Below the pieces are notes generated by a model. That model worked only from the letters and a program-made list of their open reading frames with translations, did not search any database and was not told the DNA's origin. Below are positions 54,559-63,581 of a DNA stretch of 64,000 nucleotides, piece after piece; positions within the stretch are counted from its first letter, which is position 1; every line of letters begins with the position of its first letter. Source of the DNA: Streptococcus thalassemiae (GTDB lineage: Bacteria > Bacillota > Bacilli > Lactobacillales > Streptococcaceae). The stretch lies in contig NZ_CAHJXN010000002.1 in the NCBI RefSeq assembly GCF_903645285.1, positions 248,001-312,000 on the forward strand, given 5' to 3'. The position numbers and the translations under genes were made by a program.

Positions 54559-55803
54559 TTAAAATTTTTTACCTGAAAAACTTCTTTTTTCTAGAGATAA
54601 AACCAACCCTATCACACTCACTACCAAAAATACCCACCAACAAAGGCTGATATCTTGCAAAGCTAAGAAGGAAAATACAGACATCCCCAAGGGTAATGTT
54701 AGGGAAAAAATCATACTCAAGAGATTATTACTTCTAGCTAATACATCCGCACTCAAATTAGACAATAACAGAGTATCTAATTTAGGCATTGATTTCGACA
54801 TCAAATACATGACAAAGGCTAAGCAAACAACACCTACTAGAGGAGAAAAATCTAAAATATTAGCAGTAGCAAGTAATACAAACAGACTTGCATTGAGTGA
54901 TAACAAGCTTGAAAACGACAATTTTCCAAAATAATCATTTGGGGTTAGGCTACCAAGAATAGCTCCTCCTAAGCTAACACATTCAATTAAAAATAGGGAT
55001 TGAGCATAGCTGAGATGATAGATAGTATGGTCTAATAAGTAAAAGTGATAAATACCTCCAACAGCTCCTCCTAAAGTATTCATTACCAAAATGACAAGGA
55101 TAATTTTAAGCAATGATTTACTTTCTCTCTGTCTAAATATATTATCCATGTCCGCATAGATTGCCTTAACTTGTTGAAGTAAACTAATCGACTTATCCTC
55201 TACACTTACAGACAAATACGTCAATTCTCTTCTATTTTTGAATAAAATGAGAGAAGATAGTAAAAAGAAGCCAGCATTCACAATTGCAACAAAAGAAAAA
55301 TTTTGGTGGCTTGTTGTGAGTAACCACACTCCTAAGGCTTGACCTCCTAGATTTGATAAATAGGAGACAAACTGAGTAAAGGAATAAGCTTCATAGAGCT
55401 TATCTTCAGAAATATTATGCTGGATAATCGGCATACGAAGTCCTGCTGTATAATCCGATAAAATATCTGAACAGATATTAACCATACAGATAAAAGCAAA
55501 CGTTACGAAGTTCTGATCATGAATCACACTAGCAATCAAAAGAAATAGGAGACTTTGCACACAACCAACCCAGATAATTGTCCCTGCTTTATTTCGAGTA
55601 TGATCAGCCTTAATACCAACATAAAAAGTAAATAGGAAAGGTAAAATCGTAATCATATTCGCCATAAATACAGCTATATTTTTAAAGGGTAGACTCGCAG
55701 CATAAACGATAAATACCAGATTATAAATATAAGCTCCACTTGAGCTTAAAAACCTTGATAAGGTCAGTATTCTAAATAAATGATGTCTTAAGAATAGTTT
55801 CAT
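54559..55803 (-). CDS. MFS transporter (efflux type)
   Basis: Polytopic membrane protein, 414 aa, with 12 hydrophobic segments in two six-helix halves; the loop between helices 2 and 3 reads GIKADHTRNKAGTI, a GxxaDrxxrr-like MFS motif A. It resembles the small drug/peptide exporters often found behind Rgg regulators. The substrate is unknown. RBS GAAAGG lies 7 nt before the ATG. It is AT-richer than the neighbouring met genes and lies within the duplicated-metI cassette. Confidence 0.85.
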   Translation of the reverse strand: MKLFLRHHLFRILTLSRFLSSSGAYIYNLVFIVYAASLPFKNIAVFMANMITILPFLFTFYVGIKADHTRNKAGTIIWVGCVQSLLFLLIASVIHDQNFVTFAFICMVNICSDILSDYTAGLRMPIIQHNISEDKLYEAYSFTQFVSYLSNLGGQALGVWLLTTSHQNFSFVAIVNAGFFLLSSLILFKNRRELTYLSVSVEDKSISLLQQVKAIYADMDNIFRQRESKSLLKIILVILVMNTLGGAVGGIYHFYLLDHTIYHLSYAQSLFLIECVSLGGAILGSLTPNDYFGKLSFSSLLSLNASLFVLLATANILDFSPLVGVVCLAFVMYLMSKSMPKLDTLLLSNLSADVLARSNNLLSMIFSLTLPLGMSVFSFLALQDISLCWWVFLVVSVIGLVLSLEKRSFSGKKF

Positions 55804-55831
55804 AATAGGCCTTTCTCACATTTCAAAGAGT

Positions 55832-55837
55832 ATTCTA
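55832..55837 (-). promoter_or_regulatory. -10 of the MFS gene promoter (no consensus -35)
   Basis: Minus strand TCAA-TAGAAT, 29 bp before the MFS ATG. The terminator after the Rgg gene falls just upstream, so this gene needs its own promoter. The lack of a -35 would fit activation by the adjacent Rgg. Confidence 0.45.
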
Positions 55838-55852
55838 TTGAAATCAGTCTAA

Positions 55853-55881
55853 CAAAAAAAGCGGGACTCCCCACTTTTTTG
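55853..55881 (-). terminator. Terminator of the Rgg gene
   Basis: AAAAAAGTGGG and CCCGCTTTTTTT pair around GAGT, on the minus strand, 106 bp after the Rgg stop. Confidence 0.82.
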
Positions 55882-55987
55882 TAATATATTTTTTCTGAAA
55901 ATAGGAACTCTAGCGCCTAGAAACTGCTAATTATCAATCCATCTACAAGCCTATTTATTTTTCATCAGTCGATGTAACGAGAATATA

Positions 55988-56857
55988 TTACAAATCTTTA
56001 TTTGAAAGCTGATTTGCAAAATAGTTTTCATAGTATCTTGCACCATCTATATACTCTAAATCTTGTAAGATTGTAATGCCTCTCTGGATTTTTTCAAGAC
56101 CCTTATTTTTTACATTAAAAATAGTATCATAATACCCTTTAGCAATCATATAAATGATTTTAAGATAAGCTTGAGATTCTGGCAATTCTCGTTTTTCAAT
56201 CTGAAAAACAAAATAGTCTGCTTTTAATTTATCCTTTTCCTCTATCGCTTTAAAAAGTCCATTCATCAAAATGGTATCGATACCGACTTTGTTACTAGGT
56301 AAAGAGCCTAATAAATCCGTCTTTTGTAACATCTCCCTAGAATATTTAAAATAAAGGGGCAGAGGAAACAAAGTAGAAATCGTTGAAAATAGTTCCAATT
56401 CATAATTTCCCCAGATGTCAATAGTAAAAAAATAGTCATAGAGAAAAGTCAGTTCTTCATCCGTTGCTCTTATTTCTGAATCAAAAAACACAAGAAGGCT
56501 TTTGATACGAATCATTTGTAAAAGATAGCTTGTTTCACCACTTGATCTATACTTTTGAGTCGTCTCTTCATACAAGGAATGGAGAGAATCAATCCCTTCT
56601 CTGTCATATAAATCCCAAAGATTTTCTTGAAAAGCCAAAACCTTTTTCTGAGAAAAACCACGTACCAAGTACATAAATTCATTCAAATCAGAGTGGATGT
56701 TATCTAGGGCAGTAATCAATTTCATAGATGATAAGTCTGCTTCTCCACGCTCAAATTTGCTCAGCATGGAATAAGTAAACTCTCCTCCCGTCGCCTCCTG
56801 TAGAGATACATTTCGACTCTTTCTCAATTCTTTAAAAACTTCTCCCAGATTTTGCAT
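55988..56857 (-). CDS. Rgg/MutR family transcriptional regulator
   Basis: Cytosolic regulator, 289 aa. N-terminal XRE-type HTH (about 1-65: GEVFKELRKSRNVSLQEATGGEFTYSMLSKFERGEADLSS), then an all-helical TPR-like domain (about 70-285) for peptide binding. I start at 56857 because GGGGAG lies 6 nt upstream; a GTG/ATG 5 codons earlier overlaps that RBS. No short hydrophobic peptide gene is visible next to it. It probably controls the adjacent exporter. Confidence 0.88.
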   Translation of the reverse strand: MQNLGEVFKELRKSRNVSLQEATGGEFTYSMLSKFERGEADLSSMKLITALDNIHSDLNEFMYLVRGFSQKKVLAFQENLWDLYDREGIDSLHSLYEETTQKYRSSGETSYLLQMIRIKSLLVFFDSEIRATDEELTFLYDYFFTIDIWGNYELELFSTISTLFPLPLYFKYSREMLQKTDLLGSLPSNKVGIDTILMNGLFKAIEEKDKLKADYFVFQIEKRELPESQAYLKIIYMIAKGYYDTIFNVKNKGLEKIQRGITILQDLEYIDGARYYENYFANQLSNKDL

Positions 56858-56979
56858 ATTGACTCCCCACAATTCTTAACTCTCTAACTCATAAAAGCGA
56901 CGATTGATAGCAACCAGTACAGAAAATTTTAAGTCTTGGCTATACGGCAACTCCTATGAATGATGTACAGATACCCTAA

Positions 56980-57220
56980 CTCTTTTTTATTTATGGCTCA
57001 ATTTCTTAGTCAAGAAATCTCCCAAGAATTGGATTGTAAAGATAATCAAAATGATAATGATGGTTGCCAAGATGGTCACATCGTGATTGTAGCGGTTAAA
57101 TCCATAAGCGATGGCTACGTTACCAATACCACCAGCTCCAACCGCACCAGCCATAGCCGTTTCACCAACAAGGGAAATCAAGGTTACAGTCGTCACACGA
57201 ATCAAATCTGGAAGACCTTC
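56980..57220 (+). repeat. 240-bp direct repeat, right copy (within intact metI)
   Basis: The partner of 54296-54535. Here it forms the true 3' end of metI. Between the copies lie 2.4 kb with the MFS and Rgg genes. Confidence 0.88.
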
Positions 57221-57679
57221 GGATAGATAAACACCTACGATATCCCAGAATGTCGCTCCGCTCGCTTGAGCCGCCTCAATAACACCACCATCTAGCTCAG
57301 CCAAGACAACCTGCACCTGACGGGCAAAGAAGGCAAAGACTGCAAAAGATAGCGGTACGATAGCCGCATTTGGACCAATGCTTGTTCCTACGATTAGATG
57401 AGAGAAGGGTGACAAGACTGCCAAGAGAATGATAAATGGTACCGCACGGAAAATAGAGGTAATCTTATCCAAAATCCAAAAGACAACCTTATTTTCCAAG
57501 ACACCACCTGGCGCTGTCAAGACAAGGAAAAGGCCTGCCACTAGCCCCAAGAAACCTCCGATGATAAAGGACAGAACTGTCATATAAAGAGTTAGGTAGA
57601 TGGCTGTTCCCCAGCCTGCTTGACCAGCCCAGCCCATTTTATAGACATTTGGTAAATAGGTTTGAATCAATGATCCCAT
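56987..57679 (-). CDS. metI: Methionine ABC transporter permease
   Basis: Membrane permease of the D/L-methionine importer, 230 aa, with five or six membrane segments and the EAA-like coupling loop EAAQASGATFWDIVGVYLSEG (about 150). It is 1 bp from the metN stop, so co-translated. It has lost its original hairpin terminator at the 3' side because the cassette replaced the left arm. Confidence 0.95.
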   Translation of the reverse strand: MGSLIQTYLPNVYKMGWAGQAGWGTAIYLTLYMTVLSFIIGGFLGLVAGLFLVLTAPGGVLENKVVFWILDKITSIFRAVPFIILLAVLSPFSHLIVGTSIGPNAAIVPLSFAVFAFFARQVQVVLAELDGGVIEAAQASGATFWDIVGVYLSEGLPDLIRVTTVTLISLVGETAMAGAVGAGGIGNVAIAYGFNRYNHDVTILATIIIILIIFTIQFLGDFLTKKLSHK

Positions 57680-57680
57680 C

Positions 57681-58742
57681 TTACTGTCCTCCCTTCAATA
57701 CTTTTAGCTGTACGCCTGCTTGACGAATGGCTTCTTGGGCGCTTGCCAAGGCTTCTTTTTCCCCTGACAAGACCACAACTAATTCTCCAACAGGAGTACC
57801 ATCTAGGATTTCGATATTTCCATAAAGGATATTAGCCGTTACTTGGTAACGCTTGTATAATTCATTCAAAAGTGGCTCGTCTGTTGAAGCACCTGCATAC
57901 TTGAGTTGCACCAAAAGGCTGTTTTCAGACAAGTGTTCCACGATTTCTTGCTTCTCGATTTTGACCATGGCTTCGTCAATACCTGTAGCTGTTGAGATAA
58001 AGTCTTGAGTCAAAGGTTGTTTAGGGTCTGAGAAGATTTCAAGGACACTACCCTCCTCAATCAAATGACCATCCTGCATAACTGCCACACGGTTGGCAAT
58101 ATCTTTGACAATCTGCATTTCATGCGTAATCAAGACAACAGTTAAGCCTAATTTTTGGTTCAAATCTTGCAACAAGGCCAAAATCTGCTTGGTTGTCTTA
58201 GGGTCAAGGGCAGACGTTGACTCATCTGAAATCAAGATTTTTGGGTCATTTGCCAAGGCACGCGCAATAGCCACACGCTGTTTTTGCCCTCCAGATAGTT
58301 GTGAAGGATAGTTTTCAGCACGGTCTGCCAAGCCAACCAAGTCCAACAACTTAGCTACTTTAGCCTTCTTTTCTTCCTTGCTAAGTCCAGAGTGTTTAAG
58401 GGCAAAGGCTACATTCTCCTCTGCTGTCTTCTGACTCATCAGATTAAAATGCTGGAAAATCATCCCGATATCCTGACGTTTACGACGCAACTGTTCTGCC
58501 GTCAAGATCACCTTACCATCAAAAATCACATCGTCGTCAATGGTAATTTTGCCTGCAGATGGTTTTTGCAAGAGGTTAATTACCCGTACAAGGGTTGATT
58601 TCCCTGCTCCAGAATATCCAACGATTCCGTAGATATCCCCTTCTTGGATGTGAATGGTCACATCCTTGACCGCTGTGATGGTTCTCTTCTTTTGGTGAAA
58701 AGTCACATCGATCTGATCTAACTTGATAATATCTCTACTCAT
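57681..58742 (-). CDS. metN: Methionine ABC transporter ATP-binding protein
   Basis: ATPase of the methionine importer, 353 aa. Walker [11 protein letters not shown] (about 37), signature LSGGQKQR, Walker [13 protein letters not shown] and switch His VLITHEMQ are intact. The C-terminal NIL domain (about 265-350) senses methionine in this family. It overlaps the M20 peptidase gene by 8 bp. Confidence 0.96.
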   Translation of the reverse strand: MSRDIIKLDQIDVTFHQKKRTITAVKDVTIHIQEGDIYGIVGYSGAGKSTLVRVINLLQKPSAGKITIDDDVIFDGKVILTAEQLRRKRQDIGMIFQHFNLMSQKTAEENVAFALKHSGLSKEEKKAKVAKLLDLVGLADRAENYPSQLSGGQKQRVAIARALANDPKILISDESTSALDPKTTKQILALLQDLNQKLGLTVVLITHEMQIVKDIANRVAVMQDGHLIEEGSVLEIFSDPKQPLTQDFISTATGIDEAMVKIEKQEIVEHLSENSLLVQLKYAGASTDEPLLNELYKRYQVTANILYGNIEILDGTPVGELVVVLSGEKEALASAQEAIRQAGVQLKVLKGGQ

Positions 58743-60108
58743 AGCTTCTAATCAGCTCCTCTACTAATTCAATATGGGTGTAATAATCGGCGATTCGCAC
58801 ATTTTCATCTCCACCGTGGTCTCGGCTATTGGCATTTCCTAGACCGAAGGCCACCATTGGCACCTCTAGGGCATCAAAGACCGTATGCATAGGCCCTGTC
58901 CCAGCTGTCGTCGGCAAGACTGAAACGCCCTGTGGATAGAATTTCTTGGCCAACTCAATCACATTGAGAATGGCTGGTGCGCTCATATCGCTTCGATAGC
59001 TCATCTCTCCCAAGGTATAGTATAATTCTACCTTATCAAAGCCATTTTTGTCTAGCTGTTTCCGAATTTTTTCCAGAACATCATGCGGTTCTAAGCCCGG
59101 AACCAGACGAACCTCTAGCTTGGCACTGGCTTCTGCTGGCAAAATAGTCTTAACACCCTGACCTTGATAACCTGACTGAATCCCTTCGATATTAAGCGCT
59201 GGCTCGAAAAAGAAACGTTTTAGAAAGGCCATCCGCTCCTCCTGTAAAAGAGGCAACTCCAATCCATAGATCCGACTAACTTCCTCTGGGTTTCGTTGAC
59301 CATAAGTTTCTAGCAAGGCCATTTCTCGTTCATTTGGCTCTTGTACTTCTTCGTACAAACCTTCAACCAAGATACGGCCATCTGCAGCGCGAAGAGACTG
59401 TAAGGCTTGGAGGAGATACCAAGGAGCTGATTCCACAACCCCACCATAACTAGAGTGAATATCCACATCAGCGCTTTTCACCTTGGCATCAAAGGTCACA
59501 ATCCCCTTATTGCCACCAGAAATTTCCAGTTGTTCCAAGGCATTTTTGGTCCCTTGTTCCCAGACCAACAAATCTGCACCACGGAGTTTATCCGCATGTT
59601 TTTCCAGATACTTATCTAGGTCTGTCGAAGCCGATTCCTCCGCACCCTCCATGATAAAGCTGATATTGACAGGCAGGTCATCGTGGTGCTGCATGTATTT
59701 TCTCAAAGCACTCAAACGAGCTGTGATATGACCCTTATCATCGTCAACCCCACGCCCATACATGAAGCCATTGCGCACCGAAAGCGTAAAGGGATCCTCT
59801 GTCCACACTTGATCTCCGTCCGCTGGCACAGTGTCATAGTGGTTATAGAAAATCAAGGTCTTGGCATCTGGACGCGAACTCTTGAAATGCGCCATGACAA
59901 AAGGCGCCGTGTAAGTCTCATCAATCTCCACTTCAGCCCCAACACGCTTGAAAATCTCACCCAGATAGTTTGCGACTTCCTTGAGTCCAACCTGCTGGGC
60001 AAAGACCGACTTCTTAGAAATCAAGGTACGCAAAACCTCAAAATAATGCTGGGCTACATGATCCTTTTCAAATTTTTCTATCTGTTCTTGTTCGCTAGGA
60101 AAAACCAT
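58735..60108 (-). CDS. M20 family metallopeptidase in the met transporter operon
   Basis: Dizinc exopeptidase, 457 aa. The metal-binding/catalytic stretches [40 protein letters not shown] and [15 protein letters not shown] are all present. The role is probably dipeptide or N-acyl amino-acid hydrolysis. Its position between metQ and metN, kept in Mitis-group streptococci, suggests that it frees methionine or a similar amino acid. It overlaps metN by 8 bp. Confidence 0.92.
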   Translation of the reverse strand: MVFPSEQEQIEKFEKDHVAQHYFEVLRTLISKKSVFAQQVGLKEVANYLGEIFKRVGAEVEIDETYTAPFVMAHFKSSRPDAKTLIFYNHYDTVPADGDQVWTEDPFTLSVRNGFMYGRGVDDDKGHITARLSALRKYMQHHDDLPVNISFIMEGAEESASTDLDKYLEKHADKLRGADLLVWEQGTKNALEQLEISGGNKGIVTFDAKVKSADVDIHSSYGGVVESAPWYLLQALQSLRAADGRILVEGLYEEVQEPNEREMALLETYGQRNPEEVSRIYGLELPLLQEERMAFLKRFFFEPALNIEGIQSGYQGQGVKTILPAEASAKLEVRLVPGLEPHDVLEKIRKQLDKNGFDKVELYYTLGEMSYRSDMSAPAILNVIELAKKFYPQGVSVLPTTAGTGPMHTVFDALEVPMVAFGLGNANSRDHGGDENVRIADYYTHIELVEELIRSYE

Positions 60109-60168
60109 ATTCTCTCTACCTTTCTATGAACTACTCTTCCTGACAATCCATGCTCTATACAAAAGCAA

Positions 60169-60196
60169 GAGGTGGAATTTTCTCTCCCACCTCCCT
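60169..60196 (-). terminator. Partial terminator/attenuator between metQ and the M20 gene
   Basis: GAGGTGG and CCACCTC pair around 11 nt and are followed by TTGCTTTTG on the minus strand. A leaky stop would explain more binding protein than permease from one operon. Confidence 0.5.
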
Positions 60197-60204
60197 GTTT
60201 CTTA

Positions 60205-61059
60205 TTACCAAACTGGTTGATCCAAACCGTCTGATGTTTCTTCGATAACTTTTTTCACGTCATCTGTGTGGTAAGCTGCGATCACTTTCTTGATAGCATC
60301 AGCCTTAGGTGATGTTTCCCAATCTTTTTTCGCAACGATGATGTTGTACCATTGTTTTGAGTTTTCATCAGCTTGTTCTTTGAAAAGTGCTTTCTTGTAG
60401 TCCAATTTTGCTTCTGTAACGAAGGTATTGTTTACAACAGCAGCGTCAACTGATGACAATGAACGAGCTGTTTGGCTAGCGTCCAATTCAGTGATTTTCA
60501 AGTTCTTTGGATTTTCTTTGATGTTAGCAACTGTTGCAAGAGCAGTTCCTGAAACGTCCAATTTAATCAAGCCAGCTGATTGAAGCAAGTAAAGCGCACG
60601 GCTTTCGTTTGTAGCGTCATTCGGTACAGCGATTTCTCCGTTTGCTGGGATATCTTCTACTTTAGTGTACTTGTTGTCACTTCCATTCAAACCTGAGTAA
60701 AGGCGGATTGGAGAGATGTAAGTATCAGCAATCGCTACAAGGTCTTTTCCGTTTTCTTTGTTCCAGTTGTTCAAGAAGTTATAGTGTTGGAAAGCGTTCA
60801 AGTCTACTTCACCATCAGCAGTTGCCTTGTTTGGTTGTGAGTAGTCTGTGAACTCTGTAAATTCCAAAGTGATTCCGTCTTTTTTAACCAATTCTTGAAC
60901 TTTATCCCAACGAGCTTCTTCAGAACCGCTACGGTTGACAGTTGCGATTTTAATAGTTGTTGCATTGTCTGCTTTCTTTTCTGAGTTTCCGCAAGCTGCA
61001 AGAGCCAAACCTGCGACTGTAGCAAGGGCTGCTAGGCCAAGCCATTTTTTAATTTTCAT
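60205..61059 (-). CDS. metQ: Methionine-binding lipoprotein
   Basis: Surface lipoprotein of the methionine importer, 284 aa. Signal peptide with lipobox LAAC (Cys 23), then the NlpA/MetQ fold with GEVDLNAFQHYNFLNNWNKE and AIADTYISPIRLYS. RBS AAGGAG 9 nt upstream. Its promoter carries a MET-box. Confidence 0.96.
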   Translation of the reverse strand: MKIKKWLGLAALATVAGLALAACGNSEKKADNATTIKIATVNRSGSEEARWDKVQELVKKDGITLEFTEFTDYSQPNKATADGEVDLNAFQHYNFLNNWNKENGKDLVAIADTYISPIRLYSGLNGSDNKYTKVEDIPANGEIAVPNDATNESRALYLLQSAGLIKLDVSGTALATVANIKENPKNLKITELDASQTARSLSSVDAAVVNNTFVTEAKLDYKKALFKEQADENSKQWYNIIVAKKDWETSPKADAIKKVIAAYHTDDVKKVIEETSDGLDQPVW

Positions 61060-61090
61060 GATTCTTTCTCCTTAAAAATAATACCGTACT

Positions 61091-61119
61091 AGTATCTCAT
61101 ACTTTCTTCAATTGCACAA
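61091..61119 (-). promoter_or_regulatory. metQ promoter
   Basis: Minus strand: TTGTGC (61114-61119), 17-bp spacer, TGA-GATACT (61091-61096). It lies 32-60 bp before the metQ ATG. Confidence 0.55.
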
Positions 61120-61141
61120 ATTGTTATTAGATAATCAGATA

Positions 61142-61158
61142 TATAGTTTAAAACTATA
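61142..61158 (-). promoter_or_regulatory. MET-box (MtaR/MetR-type operator)
   Basis: Exact 17-bp palindrome TATAGTTTAAAACTATA, matching the streptococcal MET-box consensus TATAGTTTnAAACTATA. It lies 22 bp before the -35, as expected for an activator. Confidence 0.85.
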
Positions 61159-61212
61159 TCCCTAAAAACTGAGAAATCACCCATCTTACTCAGAATGGAT
61201 GACTTCAAAAAA

Positions 61213-62076
<864 letters not shown>

Positions 62077-62148
62077 TTAACAGAAAAAGACCATTTACGC
62101 CATTATATGATATCTATCTCTGTGATAGGTTTTCTTTATGGCTGATTT

Positions 62149-62300
62149 ATACTCAATGAAAATCAAAGAGCAAACTAGGAAGCTAGCCGCAGGTTGCTCA
62201 AAACACTGTTTTGAGGTTGGAGATAAGACTGACGAAGTCAGTTACATATACCTACGGAAAGGCAAAGCTGACGTGGTTTGAAGAGATTTTCGGAGAGTAT
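62149..62300 (-). repeat. BOX element, A-B-C, one boxB
   Basis: 152 bp. On the minus strand: boxA, a single boxB unit, boxC. It runs up to the first base of the azlD stop codon (62300). Confidence 0.9.
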
Positions 62301-62623
62301 TAAAAGACCAAACGTAAAACTGCAATTAGGACCACTCCAAAGAGAACCGTTCCGACTAGATTGCGGTAGCGAAAGGCTACCCAAGCTGTTGGAAAGACTG
62401 CTAAGAAGTCCAGCCATTTGATTTGAGGAAAGCTCCCAACCTTGCCTGTCACTACGCTTGAAAGAATCAAGGCAAAGATAATAGAAACGGGCAAGAACTT
62501 CAAAAAACGCTCAACGATCGCAGGCAAGCCCTTATACTTGACCAAGATGAAGGGAATTATACGGGGAATCCAGGTCACAAGACCAGAGAAAATAACTGCT
62601 AATAAAAGATACTTACTGACCAT
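62300..62623 (-). CDS. azlD: Branched-chain amino acid export subunit AzlD
   Basis: Small membrane subunit of an AzlCD exporter, 107 aa, with four hydrophobic segments (GLVTWIPRIIPFILVKYKGL near the start). It overlaps azlC by 11 bp. Its stop codon touches the BOX element, so the 3' end of its mRNA would fold into the BOX hairpin. Confidence 0.93.
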   Translation of the reverse strand: MVSKYLLLAVIFSGLVTWIPRIIPFILVKYKGLPAIVERFLKFLPVSIIFALILSSVVTGKVGSFPQIKWLDFLAVFPTAWVAFRYRNLVGTVLFGVVLIAVLRLVF

Positions 62624-63308
62624 CTAAAACCACCCCCATTGTACAACCTAGCAAGGTCGCAAACAGAACAGCTAGTGACTGAGACACCACTGTCAAGAGT
62701 AAAAAGAAGGACACCGCAACAACTGCTAGGATAATCAGCAGATTGCGGACAGGAATTCGTCTTTGCATAATCTGGAATTGCGAAGCAAAAATTCCAATGA
62801 ACATCCCAACCAGGGCAAAATCCAATCCAAAGATTTCTGGATTTGGAAGCAGACCACCCAGAGCCGTTCCGGCAACTGTTCCCACAAACCAAGCCACATA
62901 GCTGTTAAGATTGTTTCCGTGCATCCACATAGGATTGACCTTGTCTGCATGGGCTAATTCGCCCATCAAAACGCCATAGGTCTCATCTGTCAAGATACTA
63001 GACATACCGATATTTTGCCAGAGACTGGTATGACGGAAATAGGTCGACGCATGTAAGCTCAGCAAAAAGAGACGCAAATTGATCAAAAAGACCGTCATCG
63101 CAATAGCTGCTACAGGTGCTTGAACCGCAATCAGTGCCAGCATGGCAAACTGGGCACTCCCAGCATAAACAAAGAGGCTCATCAAGCCCATCTCCACAGG
63201 TGTCACATAGGGCGCACCAATAATCCCACAGGCCAGCCCGATACTGACATAGCCAAGGGCCGTTGGCATGGCTGCCTGTGCCCCTTCCCAAAATCCTTTT
63301 TCTTTCAT
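62613..63308 (-). CDS. azlC: Branched-chain amino acid permease AzlC
   Basis: Large subunit of the exporter, 231 aa, with about seven hydrophobic segments (GYVSIGLACGIIGAPYVTPVEM, LFVYAGSAQFAMLALIA, LRLFLLSLHASTYFRHT). I start at 63308 with GAGGAG 4-5 nt upstream; an ATG four codons earlier sits on that RBS. It is bounded by BOX elements on both sides of azlCD. Confidence 0.93.
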   Translation of the reverse strand: MKEKGFWEGAQAAMPTALGYVSIGLACGIIGAPYVTPVEMGLMSLFVYAGSAQFAMLALIAVQAPVAAIAMTVFLINLRLFLLSLHASTYFRHTSLWQNIGMSSILTDETYGVLMGELAHADKVNPMWMHGNNLNSYVAWFVGTVAGTALGGLLPNPEIFGLDFALVGMFIGIFASQFQIMQRRIPVRNLLIILAVVAVSFFLLLTVVSQSLAVLFATLLGCTMGVVLDGQ

Positions 63309-63332
63309 CTTTCTCCTCATATTGTCTTAATA

Positions 63333-63445
63333 ATACTCAATGAAAATCAAAGAGCAAACTAGAAAGCTAGCCGCAGGTTGCTCAAAACATTGTTTTGAGG
63401 TTGCAGATAGAAGCTGACGCGGTTTGAAGAGATTTTCGAAGAGTA
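63333..63445 (-). repeat. Internally deleted BOX element
   Basis: 113 bp. boxC and the first part of boxB are followed directly by the last part of boxA (GCTGACGCGGTTTGAAGAGA); the end of boxB and the TACGGCAAGGCGA start of boxA are missing. Same orientation as the BOX at 62149-62300. Confidence 0.85.
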
Positions 63446-63581
63446 TAAGTAGGCTGAAAAGACTTCAGCCACAGCATGGACTATTATAACACATTCAGGA
63501 AAGAGAAAAAAGTCTGCTGATTTTGACCATTATAAAAAGACTGGCAATCCAGTCTCAAACATATATTAGACAAATTCTCCA
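63446..63581. other. Short gap between the BOX element and the MFS gene
   Basis: Contains AGTCT/AGACT-type arms (63537-63557: AAAAAGACTGG-CAATCCAGTCT), a weak terminator for the MFS gene on the minus strand. Nothing else recognised. Confidence 0.4.

Noticed and set aside
56873-56979. Short minus-strand frame (about 24 codons, ending RRFYELES) upstream of the Rgg gene
   Set aside because: No start with a proper RBS; may be a remnant of a gene tail but too short to support.
56960-57226. Plus-strand 88-codon ORF
   Set aside because: Antisense to the metI 3' end; the near-identical antisense ORF at 54290-54538 arises only because the DNA is duplicated.
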